NCBI RefSeq assembly: GCF_029714365.1
Contig: NZ_CP121659.1
Location: 3,433,001 to 3,497,000, forward strand
From: Sinorhizobium terangae
GTDB taxonomy: Bacteria; Pseudomonadota; Alphaproteobacteria; Rhizobiales; Rhizobiaceae
Direction: 5' to 3'
Length of the DNA: 64,000 nucleotides
Shown here: positions 1 to 8,628 of the stretch, in pieces
How the letters are laid out: each line of letters begins with the position of its first letter
How positions within the stretch are numbered: position 1 is the stretch's first letter
Notes under the pieces: generated by a model
What the model was told of the DNA's origin: nothing
The model's input: only the letters and a program-made list of their open reading frames with translations
The model's database searches: none
Position numbers and translations under genes: made by a program

Positions 1-1884
1 GTCCTCCGCACGGGAGATATCGTCAAGCGGCTTCAATATCGTGCCGATATGGTGGTTCACGAAGCGTTCGATCCGGGCGAGCACATGCTCGCGGGCATTG
101 GCCTGGAGCTGCTCGTCGGCGAGCAGGATGACGCGCGGACGCATGACGTGATCGCTCGCGGCGAGCCGTGCCACAGGATCGCCGAGCCAGCGTACGAGGC
201 CATCCGACGAAAGCGCAAGATCACCATTGCCGGCCGCATGCAGGCGTGCGGCGCGCGCCTCGAATTCCAGCGCGAGCGCCTTCTGGGCAGCACCCTGCAC
301 GGCCTTCGCATCAGACCCTTCACCACCGGCCGCCAAAGTGAACCGGAAACCGGTTAATTGGCCTACGTGGTGCCCCTCGACGAAGACATCACCATTCACA
401 CTGATTTCAGCTTCCAGCATCGCATTCTCTCTCAGGCGCTTCATGAGCACAGATGTCCTGCGATCAACAAAGCGTTTCGTCAACCTTTCATGTAGCGCGT
501 CGGACAATCGATCTTCGATTTCCCGCGTCTTTTCTTGCCAGTGTGTCGGATCGGCAAGCCATCCGGGCCGATTAGACACATAGGTCCAAGTCCTGATCTG
601 CGCAATTCGCGCCGAAAGTGTGTCAATCTCGCCATCTGTGTGATCCGCGCGGCGGACCTGCTCGGCCATGAAGTCTTCGTTGACCGTGCCATCGCGGACG
701 AGATCGGCGTAGATCGTCGAAATCAGGTCGGCGTGCTGCGCCGGCGTTATGCGCCGATAGTCGGGCAGGGCGCAGGCCTCCCACAGCGTCTCGACCCGCT
801 CGGACGTGGTGGCGACGTCCACGATTTCGGGATAACGCATCAGATGCTCCAACGCCTGCTGGTCGACGGCCGGAAGGGCACGGGTCAGGCCGGCAACGGC
901 CGGCGCTGCCTCGAGACTTTTCCTGAGCGCCTTCAACGAAGAATAGTCGACTGCCTTCGAACGCCACTGCAAGACTTTGACCGGATCGAATTCGTGCGAC
1001 TCGACGCGATGCACGAGCTCATTCTCGAACGGATCGACGCGTCCGGTGACGCCGAACGTCCCGTCCCGCACATGCCGGCCCGCCCGTCCTGCCACCTGGG
1101 CAAGCTCTGCCGGATTGAGATTGCGGAACTGGTAACCGTCGAACTTGCGGTCCTGCGCAAACGCGACATGGTCGACGTCGAGATTAAGCCCCATGCCGAT
1201 GGCATCGGTCGCCACAAGGTACTCGACGTCGCCCTCCTGGTAAAGCGCAACCTGCGCGTTGCGGGTGCGAGGCGACAGCGCCCCAAGCACGACGGCGGCA
1301 CCGCCGCGCTGGCGTCGGATGAGCTCGGCGATGGCATAGACCTCGTCGGCCGAGAAAGCGACGATCGCGGAACGGTGCGGAAGCCGGGTAATCTTCTTCG
1401 ATCCGGCATAGAGAAGCTGCGACAAGCGCGGACGCTCGATGAAGGTGATCCCCGGCAGCAACTGCTGGAGAATGGGCCGCATCGTCGCGGCACCGAGCAG
1501 CAGCGTTTCGTCGCGGCCGCGCAGATGCAGCAGCCTGTCGGTAAAGATATGGCCTCGCTCCAGGTCGGCGGCCAGCTGCACCTCGTCGATCGCCACGAAC
1601 GACGCCGTCGTTTCGCGCGGCATGGCTTCGACGGTGCAGACGGAATAGCGCGCCCGATGCGGCGCGATCTTCTCCTCACCCGTGATCAGCGCGACATTGT
1701 GGTGGCCCACCTTCTCGACGAGACGCGTGTAAACCTCGCGCGCAAGCAGCCGCAGCGGCAGGCCGATGACGCCGCTCTCATGGGCTACCATGCGCTCGAT
1801 CGCATAGTGGGTCTTGCCGGTGTTGGTTGGCCCGAGCACCGCGGTCACGCCGCGACCACTCAGGATCATGGATTGAAAGGACAC
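1..1884 (-). CDS. SUV3/MgpS-type ATP-dependent helicase (3' end beyond window)
   Basis: Superfamily 2 helicase of the SUV3-like group, expected to unwind RNA or DNA with ATP. Reading the minus strand gives one open frame of 628 codons that is still open at base 1, so the C-terminus is missing. Walker A is GPTNTGKT at about residues 18-25, the Walker B/DEAD-type box is IDEVQ near residue 95, and the motif VI region is QVAGRAGRH near residue 275; this order is typical of SUV3 helicases. A GTG at 1884 with AGGA upstream is the chosen start; the ATG at 1869, five codons later, is the alternative. The related mgpS locus of Rhodobacter was described as regulatory, so a role in RNA metabolism or gene control is possible, but this is inference. 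The long plus-strand frame over 535-1986 is its shadow. Confidence 0.85.
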   Translation of the reverse strand, partial: MSFQSMILSGRGVTAVLGPTNTGKTHYAIERMVAHESGVIGLPLRLLAREVYTRLVEKVGHHNVALITGEEKIAPHRARYSVCTVEAMPRETTASFVAIDEVQLAADLERGHIFTDRLLHLRGRDETLLLGAATMRPILQQLLPGITFIERPRLSQLLYAGSKKITRLPHRSAIVAFSADEVYAIAELIRRQRGGAAVVLGALSPRTRNAQVALYQEGDVEYLVATDAIGMGLNLDVDHVAFAQDRKFDGYQFRNLNPAELAQVAGRAGRHVRDGTFGVTGRVDPFENELVHRVESHEFDPVKVLQWRSKAVDYSSLKALRKSLEAAPAVAGLTRALPAVDQQALEHLMRYPEIVDVATTSERVETLWEACALPDYRRITPAQHADLISTIYADLVRDGTVNEDFMAEQVRRADHTDGEIDTLSARIAQIRTWTYVSNRPGWLADPTHWQEKTREIEDRLSDALHERLTKRFVDRRTSVLMKRLRENAMLEAEISVNGDVFVEGHHVGQLTGFRFTLAAGGEGSDAKAVQGAAQKALALEFEARAARLHAAGNGDLALSSDGLVRWLGDPVARLAASDHVMRPRVILLADEQLQANAREHVLARIERFVNHHIGTILKPLDDISRAED

Positions 1885-2052
1885 TTCACCGATCCTGGCA
1901 TTCTCAACGAGCCCGCGCGCTTTCGCGTGCCGGCGGGGAACACATGCCCACGCGCAGGGCCAAACGCAAGGGGCGCGGGCAATTAAAACCGTTTGCGGCC
2001 TCCTCCCCGAGCCACATTTGGTGCCGTCCGCATTAACACTCGGAACAGCCGT

Positions 2053-2116
2053 GGAACGAATCAGCGACGAATCGCTGACTCGCCTCGATTCACTGTATGT
2101 TCACGGCTATATATAG
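2053..2116. repeat. 64-bp direct repeat, copy 1
   Basis: First copy of an element repeated at 2335-2398. The first 32 bases match copy 2 at 30 of 32 positions. They are followed, at identical spacing in both copies, by TGTTCAC (13 bases on) and ATATAG (6 bases further). TGTTCAC and ATATAG could be -35 and -10-like elements of a plus-strand promoter, which is inference. The block includes GANTC sites at 2058, 2069, 2077 and 2087. Confidence 0.75.
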
Positions 2117-2355
2117 ATTGCCGCGGCATGAGTCGCACCACATGCTGAATCTGCCGGAACATCGTGCAAACGAATGCCGCCGGCGCCGTTAACTTTCCCT
2201 TCCAGAGCATTAATTGCCATCAAGGATTCCGAATCCAAGACTCTGGAAAGTTTAGAAAATTTTAACCCGGATTCGTTTTCGGACTCGGCGAGTCGAGGAA
2301 TAAGAATCGCCGCATTAACCTTTCGATCAAAGCCGGAACGAATCGGCGACGAATC
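2058..2355. promoter_or_regulatory. Cluster of 15 GANTC (CcrM) methylation sites
   Basis: GANTC starts at 2058, 2069, 2077, 2087, 2130, 2147, 2225, 2231, 2239, 2270, 2282, 2290, 2304, 2340 and 2351. Random sequence would give about one in 298 bases. GANTC is the target of the cell-cycle methyltransferase CcrM in alphaproteobacteria. A cell-cycle or methylation-sensitive regulatory region is the inference. I saw no DnaA box (TTATCCACA type) that would make it an origin. Confidence 0.6.
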
Positions 2356-2398
2356 GCTGACGCGCCAGCTTTCTCGTTTTGTTCACCACAACATATAG
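2335..2398. repeat. 64-bp direct repeat, copy 2
   Basis: Second copy, 282 bp downstream of the first and in the same orientation. TGTTCAC lies at 2380-2386 and ATATAG at 2393-2398, at the same offsets as in copy 1, while the 13-base and 6-base spacers between the conserved blocks have diverged. Conservation of blocks and spacing with diverged spacers suggests selection on a protein-binding or promoter layout rather than a recent duplication. Confidence 0.75.
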
Positions 2399-2507
2399 TG
2401 GCCCTCGTACTCGCAGATCAATAGAATTGCGTTCCGATTTTTCCGATCGGCACGCCGCAAGGCTGCGTCGTTAACCATTGCATCGAGCCGGCAAATTTCG
2501 CTGACGT

Positions 2508-2538
2508 GAAACACAAGCGGCGCCCCGAAAGGCGCCGC
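2508..2538 (-). terminator. Rho-independent terminator of phbB
   Basis: On the minus strand an 8-bp GC-rich stem, GCGGCGCC pairing with GGCGCCGC around a 6-base loop, is followed by TTGTGTTT. It lies about 30 bases past the phbB stop codon. Confidence 0.7.
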
Positions 2539-2570
2539 GAGAGATGACAATGTCCTGGCGTTTGCCAGGT

Positions 2571-3296
2571 TCAGACGAAGAACTGACCGCCGTTGGCCGA
2601 AATCGTCGAGCCGGTGATGAAGCCGGCATCGTCGGATGCGAGGAATACGACGCAACGCGCAACTTCTTCCGGTTCACCGAGGCGCCCGACCGGAATCTGC
2701 GGGATGATTCGTTCGTTGAGCACCTTTTCCGGCACCGCCCTTACCATCTCGGTGCCGATATAGCCGGGGCAGATCGCGTTGACGGTAATGCCTTTTGCCG
2801 CGCCTTCCTGGGCGAGTGCCTTTGTGAAACCGAGATCGCCCGCCTTTGCCGCCGAATAATTCGCCTGGCCCATCTGCCCTTTCTGACCGTTGATCGAGGA
2901 GATGTTGATCACGCGTCCGAAGCCGCGGTCGCGCATGCCCGACCAGAGCGGATGGGTCATGTTGAAGAGGCCGGTCAGATTGGTGCTGATCACTTCGCCC
3001 CATTGTTCTGGCGTCATCTTGTGAAACATCGCGTCACGCGTGATGCCGGCATTGTTGACGAGGACGTCGACCGGCCCGAGATCGGCCTCCACCTTGGCGA
3101 TGCCCTCGGCGCAGGCCTGGTAGTTGGAGACATCCCACTTGTAGACGGGGATGCCGGTTTCCTGCTTGAAGGCCTGGGCCTTCTCGTCGTTGCCGGCATA
3201 GTTTGCGGCGACCGCATAGCCCGCCGCTTTGAGAGCCACCGAAATGGCCGCACCGATGCCGCGGGATCCACCTGTAACCAACGCTACCCTGCTCAT
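2571..3296 (-). CDS. phbB: acetoacetyl-CoA reductase PhbB
   Basis: Cytoplasmic NADPH-dependent reductase turning acetoacetyl-CoA into (R)-3-hydroxybutyryl-CoA, the second step of polyhydroxybutyrate synthesis. The 241-residue protein is a classical short-chain dehydrogenase: the nucleotide-binding TGGSRGIG is at residues 8-15, NNAG at 81-84, and the catalytic triad is Ser134, Tyr147 and Lys151 (YSAAK). The start is the ATG with GGGAGG upstream; a longer frame to 3356 lacks this support. It sits just downstream of phbA on the same strand, with about 190 bases between them, and has its own terminator. PhaR, encoded divergently beyond phbA, is the likely granule-linked regulator of the locus. 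Confidence 0.96.
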   Translation of the reverse strand: MSRVALVTGGSRGIGAAISVALKAAGYAVAANYAGNDEKAQAFKQETGIPVYKWDVSNYQACAEGIAKVEADLGPVDVLVNNAGITRDAMFHKMTPEQWGEVISTNLTGLFNMTHPLWSGMRDRGFGRVINISSINGQKGQMGQANYSAAKAGDLGFTKALAQEGAAKGITVNAICPGYIGTEMVRAVPEKVLNERIIPQIPVGRLGEPEEVARCVVFLASDDAGFITGSTISANGGQFFV

Positions 3297-3372
3297 GTTC
3301 GCCTCCCACAAGGTTGATTTCAATTTTGCATAGGTGATCGGCATGTGCCCCGGCATAAACGGGCCACAGCTA

Positions 3373-3395
3373 CTCGATCAATTGCTCGATCAATT
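3373..3395. repeat. Tandem 11-bp repeat upstream of phbB
   Basis: CTCGATCAATT occurs twice, at 3373-3383 and 3385-3395, separated by one G. Its place 77-99 bases before the phbB start would suit a regulator-binding site or promoter element; no regulator can be assigned. Confidence 0.45.
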
Positions 3396-3487
3396 TCGCC
3401 GATGTCATATAGGGACAGCAGGCCAGCGGACCGGCGAATGCACCGGAAAACTGTTCGGCCGGCCTGCTGCATTGGATTGCGGCCGGG

Positions 3488-4669
3488 CTACAGGCGCTCG
3501 ACGCACATGGCTACGCCCATGCCGCCGCCGATGCACAAGGTGGCAAGCCCCTTGGAAACGCCGCGCCGCTTCATCTCGAACAGCAGGGTGTTGAGAACGC
3601 GGGCACCGGAAGCGCCGATCGGATGGCCGATCGCGATCGCGCCGCCATTGACGTTGACGATCGACGGATCCCAGCCGAGGTCCTTGTTGACGGCGCAAGC
3701 CTGTGCCGCGAAGGCCTCGTTGGCCTCGACGAGTTCGACGTCACCGACAGACCAGCCCGCCTTCTCCAGCGCCTTGCGCGAGGCCGGAATCGGCCCGGTC
3801 CCCATGATCTGCGGATCGACGCCGGCCGTCGCCCAGGAAACGATGCGGGCGAGCGGCTGGATGCCGCGCTTTTCCGCCTGCGCTTCGGTCATCAACAATG
3901 TCGCGGCTGCACCATCGTTCAGCCCGGAGGCGTTTGCGGCGGTCACCGTTCCGTCCTTGTCGAATGCGGGGCGGAGCTTCGCCATGGAATCGAGCGTTGC
4001 GCCGTGGCGGATATATTCGTCTTGGTCGACGGTCACATCGCCCTTACGGGTCTTTACGATAAAGGGCACGATCTCGTCGGCAAAACGGCCGGCCTTCTGC
4101 GCGGCTTCAGCCTTGTTCTGCGAAGCGAGCGCGAATTCATCCTGCTCTTCACGGGTAAGCTGCCACTTGCGGGCGACGTTCTCGGCGGTGATGCCCATGT
4201 GGTAGCCGTAGAAGGCGTCGGTCAGGCCGTCCTTGATCATCGTGTCGATCATCTTGAAGTCGCCCATCTTCACGCCGCCGCGAAGATGCGCGCAATGCGG
4301 TGCCATCGACATCGATTCCATACCGCCGGCCACGACGATATCCGCATCGCCAACCACGATCTGCTGCATGCCGAGCGCCACGGCGCGCAGGCCCGAACCG
4401 CAAAGCTGGTTCATGCCCCAAGCCGTCTTTTCCTGCGGGAGGCCGGCCTTCATCGCTGCCTGGCGGGCCGGGTTCTGCCCTTCGCCCGCAGGAAGAACCT
4501 GGCCGAGGATCACCTCGTCCACTTCCCCAGCGTCGACGCCCGCCCGCTCGAGCACCGCCTTGATGACGCCGGCGCCCAACTCGTGCGCAGGAGTGTTGCC
4601 GAAGGCACCGTTAAAGGATCCGACGGCGGTGCGAGCCGCGCTGGCGATCACGACGGAGGGATTGTTCAT
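3488..4669 (-). CDS. phbA: acetyl-CoA acetyltransferase (beta-ketothiolase) PhbA
   Basis: Condenses two acetyl-CoA into acetoacetyl-CoA, the first step of polyhydroxybutyrate synthesis, and can run in reverse for degradation. At 393 residues it has the usual biosynthetic thiolase length. The acylated Cys90 lies in [11 protein letters not shown], the catalytic His in [10 protein letters not shown] near residue 350, and the second Cys in the C-terminal CIGGGMG. The chosen ATG follows GAGGAAACG; an in-frame extension to 4741 has no comparable support. It lies upstream of phbB on the same strand and diverges from phaR, with about 220 bases of shared promoter region. Confidence 0.96.
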   Translation of the reverse strand: MNNPSVVIASAARTAVGSFNGAFGNTPAHELGAGVIKAVLERAGVDAGEVDEVILGQVLPAGEGQNPARQAAMKAGLPQEKTAWGMNQLCGSGLRAVALGMQQIVVGDADIVVAGGMESMSMAPHCAHLRGGVKMGDFKMIDTMIKDGLTDAFYGYHMGITAENVARKWQLTREEQDEFALASQNKAEAAQKAGRFADEIVPFIVKTRKGDVTVDQDEYIRHGATLDSMAKLRPAFDKDGTVTAANASGLNDGAAATLLMTEAQAEKRGIQPLARIVSWATAGVDPQIMGTGPIPASRKALEKAGWSVGDVELVEANEAFAAQACAVNKDLGWDPSIVNVNGGAIAIGHPIGASGARVLNTLLFEMKRRGVSKGLATLCIGGGMGVAMCVERL

Positions 4670-4893
4670 GGGACGTTTCCTCATATTTCGTTTGCCTGAT
4701 GTACCCAGACTGGCAAAGCCGTGAGCGCAAGTCAAACCCATTGATGCACCGCCGCAAAAGCTTCACGATTCGCGCGGTTACCATATTTCGCACGTGCGTC
4801 GCCGCATTGCACAAAGAGATTGTCAGAGCCTCGATTTTGCGGATACTCTAAAAAATACAATAAAGACGGGACGATGGGTAAGAGGAGACCCTG

Positions 4894-5472
4894 ATGGCGA
4901 AGAACGAAGGCCAGATCGTTATCAAAAAATATGCGAACCGGCGCCTCTACAATACCGGGACCAGCACCTATGTAACGCTCGACGACCTGGCCGTGATGGT
5001 AAAGAAGGGTGAAGAGTTCGTGGTGCAGGACGCGAAGTCCGGCGAAGACATCACCCACTCCGTCTTGACGCAGATCATTTTCGAGCAGGAATCGAAGACC
5101 GGCAACACGCTCTTGCCGATTTCCTTTCTACGCCAGCTGATCTCTTTCTACGGCGACCAGATGCAGATGGTGGTGCCGAGCTACCTCGAACATTCGATGC
5201 AGGCGTTCACCGAACAGCAGGCGCAGATGCGCGAGCAGATCAACAAGGCATTTGGCGACACCCCGCTTGGCAAGAACCTGCAGGTGCCGCTGCAACTGGT
5301 CGAGGAGCAGGTGCGGCGCAACACCGAAATGTTCCACCAGGCCATGCAGATGTTCTCGCCCTTCATGGCCTCCCCGCCGGCCAAGGAAACGAAGAAGGCT
5401 GAGGCCAAGGACATCGACGAGCTCAAGGAACAGTTGCGCGCCCTGCAGACAAAGCTCGACAATCTGGGCTGA
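4894..5472 (+). CDS. phaR: polyhydroxyalkanoate synthesis repressor PhaR (AniA)
   Basis: DNA-binding regulator of carbon storage that also binds polyhydroxybutyrate granules; in Sinorhizobium the same gene is known as aniA. The 192-residue protein begins with the PHB/PHA accumulation regulator DNA-binding domain (IKKYANRRLYNTGTSTYVTL, about residues 8-27, extending to about 68), followed by the PHB accumulation domain with MQMVVPSYLEHSM near residue 95. The C-terminus is Lys/Glu-rich (KKAEAKDIDELKEQLRALQ), probably coiled coil. AGAGGAGA precedes the ATG. It is divergent from phbA. Confidence 0.95.
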   Translation: MAKNEGQIVIKKYANRRLYNTGTSTYVTLDDLAVMVKKGEEFVVQDAKSGEDITHSVLTQIIFEQESKTGNTLLPISFLRQLISFYGDQMQMVVPSYLEHSMQAFTEQQAQMREQINKAFGDTPLGKNLQVPLQLVEEQVRRNTEMFHQAMQMFSPFMASPPAKETKKAEAKDIDELKEQLRALQTKLDNLG

Positions 5473-5512
5473 AGTGGCTCCAGCGATCGCACCGATTTTG
5501 CATGTGCCTGCA

Positions 5513-5624
5513 CCCGTCCCCTCTCCCCGCAGGCGGGGAGAGGGGACTTCGGGCTGGCGCTTGCCGCGAGTCTCCTTCGCCCCGCTCGCGGGGAGAAGGT
5601 GGCCGGCAGGCCGGATGAGGGGCC
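5513..5624. repeat. RIME-type palindromic element
   Basis: Two GC-rich palindromes with C/G arms and internal AGGCGG or CTCGCG loops (5516-5547 and about 5574-5599), ending in GGCCGGCAGGCC and GATGAGGGGCC. This is the mosaic palindromic repeat common between rhizobial genes. It lies between the convergent genes phaR and rpmF. Confidence 0.8.
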
Positions 5625-5670
5625 AGGACAAGGCGCGAGCGCCACTCAAAAATCCAACCACACCTGCCGC

Positions 5671-5704
5671 CACAAAAGAAAAAGGGCCGGCAAAGCCAGC
5701 CCTT
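5671..5704 (-). terminator. Rho-independent terminator of rpmF
   Basis: On the minus strand AAGGGCTGGC pairs with GCCGGCCCTT (one mismatch) around a 3-base loop and runs into TTTCTTTT, 25 bases past the rpmF stop. Confidence 0.7.
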
Positions 5705-5729
5705 GAACTTCATCTGCGAACGGCAGCGC

Positions 5730-5915
5730 TTATGCGCTTTCCTTCGGCGTCAGCACCTGGCGACCGCGGTACATGCCGGTCTTCAGGTCGATGTGGTGCG
5801 GACGGCGCAGTTCGCCGGAGTTCTTGTCTTCGATGTAGGTCGGAGCCTTGAGGGCGTCAGCGGAACGGCGCATGCCACGCTTGGACGGGCTCGTTTTTCT
5901 TTTCGGTACAGCCAT
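5730..5915 (-). CDS. rpmF: 50S ribosomal protein L32
   Basis: Small protein of the large ribosomal subunit, 61 residues. The N-terminus [20 protein letters not shown] is the hallmark of L32; the middle carries [17 protein letters not shown]. The start at MAVPKRK is fixed by family conservation, although four further in-frame codons exist upstream. It stands alone on the minus strand between phaR and a glutathione S-transferase gene and has a good terminator. Confidence 0.97.
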   Translation of the reverse strand: MAVPKRKTSPSKRGMRRSADALKAPTYIEDKNSGELRRPHHIDLKTGMYRGRQVLTPKESA

Positions 5916-6074
5916 TTCATTCTCCACTTATCGGGCAAAACACTGTTCAGCAGCCGAAAATGGCCGGGTCAAACAGATGTCGATCTCGGAAATTTCGCGC
6001 GCTTATACATGGCCAACCACGGTTTGACCAGTCCCCCGCTATATTTTTTCGACTCGGCGCGGCGCGAGGAAGCT

Positions 6075-6722
6075 TCACGCCTCGTCCTCCGGAACGATCC
6101 AGGGCTCGGCCCTCGCCGCCTCCTCCCACTTGCGGAAGGCCGGGTGCGTCTTGACGGCATCCATATAGGCAAGCGTGTCGGGCTCTGTCACCAGCTCGTA
6201 GACGTCAAAGCGGTTGACAACCGGGGCAAACATCGCGTCCGCCGCCGTAAAGCGACCGAAGAGAAACGGTCCGCCGGAGCGGGCGATCGATTCCCGCCAG
6301 ATCTCTTCGATGCGAGCGACGTCGGCCCGGACATCGTCCGGCAGCGCGATTGCCCGGCGCGGCCGGCGAATGTTCATCGGGCAGGCGCCGCGCAGCGCCC
6401 GGAAGCCTGAGAGCATCTCCGCCGAATAGCTGCGGGCGCGGGCGCGATCCTCGCGGTTTTCGGGCCAGAGCCCGGCCTCGGGGAAGAGCTCCGCCACATA
6501 TTCGATGATCGCCAGCGATTCCCAGACACGGACATCGCCATGATGGAGCACCGGCACGCGTCCCGTCGGCGAGATCTCGCGGAAGCGCGGATTCCCAGCG
6601 GGGAAATCGAAGGGAATGACGACATCCTCGAACGGAACCCCGCAGGCTTCCAGCGCCAGCCACGGTCGAAGCGACCAGGAGGAATAGTTCTTGTTGCCGA
6701 CATAAAGGACGAGCTTCGTCAT
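6075..6722 (-). CDS. glutathione S-transferase family protein
   Basis: Cytosolic GST-fold protein of 215 residues. The N-terminal thioredoxin-like half starts MTKLVLYVGNKNYSSWSLRP, where the SSWS serines are the usual glutathione-activating position of this subgroup, and carries the cis-Pro loop GRVPVLHHGD and ESLAIIEYVAE, the glutathione gamma-glutamyl contact. The C-terminal half is helical. The substrate is unknown; this subgroup is often annotated simply as GST. It is on the same strand as rpmF and mtgA, but spacing does not show an operon. Confidence 0.88.
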   Translation of the reverse strand: MTKLVLYVGNKNYSSWSLRPWLALEACGVPFEDVVIPFDFPAGNPRFREISPTGRVPVLHHGDVRVWESLAIIEYVAELFPEAGLWPENREDRARARSYSAEMLSGFRALRGACPMNIRRPRRAIALPDDVRADVARIEEIWRESIARSGGPFLFGRFTAADAMFAPVVNRFDVYELVTEPDTLAYMDAVKTHPAFRKWEEAARAEPWIVPEDEA

Positions 6723-6799
6723 GCGCGTGTCTCCCACCTGCGTTGTGAGGCGCAGGCTTGCCACATCAATGACGGCGAGGCCAATGAATTGCTGTCATC

Positions 6800-7564
6800 T
6801 CAATCATAAAGGCATGTGATGTAACCGCCGGACCGGCTGGCGCGTCGCTCGATGAGCGATGCAAGACGCCTCAAGCCCCGGCCGGGCTTGCCGGCGTTGC
6901 GGTCTATCGGGTTGGGCAGCGATACGGCGAGCAGGGCAGCCTGTCGGCGCGATAATTTGGCGGCCGAAACGCCGAAGTGGTGCCGCGCGGCGGCCTCGAT
7001 GCCGTAGATGCCGTCGCCCCACTCGGCGACATTCAGGTAGATCTCCATCATCCGGCGCTTGCTCCAGACGAAATCGGCGACGATCGCGAGCGGCAGCTCC
7101 AGCGCCTTGCGGACGAAGGAACGGCCGTTCCAGAGGAACAGGTTCTTGACCGTCTGCATCGGGATCGTGCTTGCGCCGCGTGTCTGTTCGCCGTCGAGCG
7201 CATCCTCGACGACGCCGCGCATCTGGTTCCAGTCGATGCCGGCATGCGAGCAGAACTGGCCATCCTCCGACATCATCACCGACTGGACGAGCACCGGGTC
7301 GATGTCGTCGAACTCAACCCATTGCCGGTCGAAGCCGCGCAGCAGCACGAGGTCGCGCAGCATCAGCGTCGAGATCGGCCGAACGAAGTCCAGGGCATAG
7401 AAGACGATCAGCACATAGGGCAGCACGAAGAGGGCAAGGACGGCAAGAACGAGGCGGCGGAACCTCGCCTGCCACGCGGCAGGCCAGCGGTTGGCGGACA
7501 TCTGGCCCTCCTCCAACGCTTCCGGAACGACGTCCACGCTTTGACTGTCCACCTCTTTGTCCAT
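6800..7564 (-). CDS. mtgA: monofunctional biosynthetic peptidoglycan transglycosylase MtgA
   Basis: Inner-membrane glycosyltransferase family 51 enzyme that polymerises lipid II into glycan strands. 254 residues: a cytoplasmic tail, one transmembrane segment at about residues 37-57 ([20 protein letters not shown]), then the GT51 domain with the catalytic-Glu motif [14 protein letters not shown], the second motif [17 protein letters not shown], and [21 protein letters not shown]. No transpeptidase domain follows, as expected for MtgA. Two starts have good ribosome binding sites: 7564 (AGAGAGG) and 7498 (GGAGG); the longer one is given. Confidence 0.94.
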   Translation of the reverse strand: MDKEVDSQSVDVVPEALEEGQMSANRWPAAWQARFRRLVLAVLALFVLPYVLIVFYALDFVRPISTLMLRDLVLLRGFDRQWVEFDDIDPVLVQSVMMSEDGQFCSHAGIDWNQMRGVVEDALDGEQTRGASTIPMQTVKNLFLWNGRSFVRKALELPLAIVADFVWSKRRMMEIYLNVAEWGDGIYGIEAAARHHFGVSAAKLSRRQAALLAVSLPNPIDRNAGKPGRGLRRLASLIERRASRSGGYITCLYD

Positions 7565-7710
7565 CCGCCTCTCTTATTTCATGGGTGAGCAAAGTTGAAT
7601 GGCGTTTCTTACAAAAGGCAAGACGCTTGCACGCTCATCCCATATAAAGCAGGCAGCTGCGACGCGAATGCCCGTTGAAAGCCTCTCTCTCGCATGCCAA
7701 AGAGCGCAGC

Positions 7711-8622
7711 ATGAAAGAGACGTCATCCTTTTCCGCACACCTGAAGGCCAATGCGTTGGCCGTGGAAGAACTGCTTTCCGACCTTCTGGGGCCGGTCGTC
7801 GGCATGGATGAAATCGCGCGGCCACGAAACCTGCTCGCCGCGATGCGCCATGGCGTGCTCAACGGCGGCAAGCGGCTGCGGCCCTTTCTTGTGAGCGCAT
7901 CTACCGCGCTCCTCGGGGGCGACGCCGATGCGGCACTCAGGATCGGCGCCGCGCTCGAATGCGTGCATTGCTATTCGCTCGTCCACGACGACCTGCCGGC
8001 GATGGACGATGACGATTTGAGACGCGGGCAGCCGACGGTGCACATCGCCTTCGACGAGGCGACTGCCATTCTGGCGGGTGACAGCCTGCTGACTTTCGCC
8101 TTCGATATCATCGCCGCACCGGAAACGCCGCTTCCGGACCGGCAAAAGACGGCGCTGATTTTGGCGCTTGCGCGCGCGTCCGGACACGGCGGCATGGCTG
8201 GCGGGCAGGCGCTCGACCTCGCCGCCGAGAAATCGGCGCCCGGCGAGGCCGGCATTGTCACGCTGCAGGCAATGAAGACCGGCGCGCTCATCCGTTTCGC
8301 CTGCGAGGCGGGTGCGATCATCGCCGATGCGTCGGACGAGGACCGGCGACGGCTGCGCGCCTTCGGCGAAAAGATCGGCCTCGCCTTCCAGCTCGCCGAC
8401 GATCTGCTCGACCTGACGGCGGATGCTCAGGCGATGGGCAAGGCCACCGGCAAGGACGCCGCGCGTGGCAAGGGCACGCTCGTGGCGCTTCACGGCCAGG
8501 CCTGGGCCGAGCGCGAACTGGAGGAACTGGTGGCGCAGGCGGAAAATCTGCTCCAGCCCTATGGCGCCCGCTCGGCCATCCTCGTCGAGACCGCCCGCTT
8601 CATCGCCAACCGCAGGAGTTAG
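7711..8622 (+). CDS. ispA: polyprenyl synthetase, farnesyl diphosphate synthase type
   Basis: Soluble prenyltransferase condensing isopentenyl diphosphate with allylic diphosphates to give farnesyl (or geranylgeranyl) diphosphate for quinones, undecaprenyl carrier and hopanoids. 303 residues. The first Asp-rich motif is DDLPAMDDDDLRRG, with the two extra residues between the aspartates typical of bacterial FPP synthases, and the second is DDLLD. GGKRLRPFLV is the conserved isopentenyl-diphosphate binding segment. Start chosen at MKETSSF; an in-frame ATG 12 codons upstream is less likely. hisC begins 6 bases after the stop, so the two are probably co-transcribed. Confidence 0.9.
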   Translation: MKETSSFSAHLKANALAVEELLSDLLGPVVGMDEIARPRNLLAAMRHGVLNGGKRLRPFLVSASTALLGGDADAALRIGAALECVHCYSLVHDDLPAMDDDDLRRGQPTVHIAFDEATAILAGDSLLTFAFDIIAAPETPLPDRQKTALILALARASGHGGMAGGQALDLAAEKSAPGEAGIVTLQAMKTGALIRFACEAGAIIADASDEDRRRLRAFGEKIGLAFQLADDLLDLTADAQAMGKATGKDAARGKGTLVALHGQAWAERELEELVAQAENLLQPYGARSAILVETARFIANRRS

Positions 8623-8628
8623 AGCCCC

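Larger units (their letters stand above)
1885..2507. other. Gene-free intergenic stretch between helicase and phbB
   Basis: About 620 bases upstream of the helicase and beyond the phbB terminator. It is visibly more AT-rich than its surroundings and holds a 64-bp element present twice, 15 GANTC methylation sites, and the 13-bp palindrome GACTCGGCGAGTC at 2282-2294. A 74-codon plus-strand frame (2174-2398) runs through it, but no clear ribosome binding site was found and it overlaps the repeats, so it is not called a gene. The helicase promoter must lie here. A non-coding RNA is possible but cannot be shown from sequence alone. Confidence 0.6.

Noticed and set aside
535..1986. 483-codon plus-strand open frame
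   Set aside because: It is antisense to the helicase gene, whose frame has clear SUV3 motifs; GC-rich coding DNA commonly leaves such shadows.
2174..2398. 74-codon plus-strand frame in the gene-free stretch
   Set aside because: No clear ribosome binding site or recognisable family, and it overlaps the 64-bp repeat and the GANTC cluster.
1990..2500. Replication origin suggested by AT-rich sequence, repeats and GANTC sites
   Set aside because: No DnaA boxes of the TTATCCACA type were seen and the neighbours are not origin-linked genes.
3416..3469. CAGCAGGCC/GGCCTGCTG inverted repeat as phbA terminator
   Set aside because: The loop is about 36 bases and no T run follows on the minus strand, so termination is not supported.
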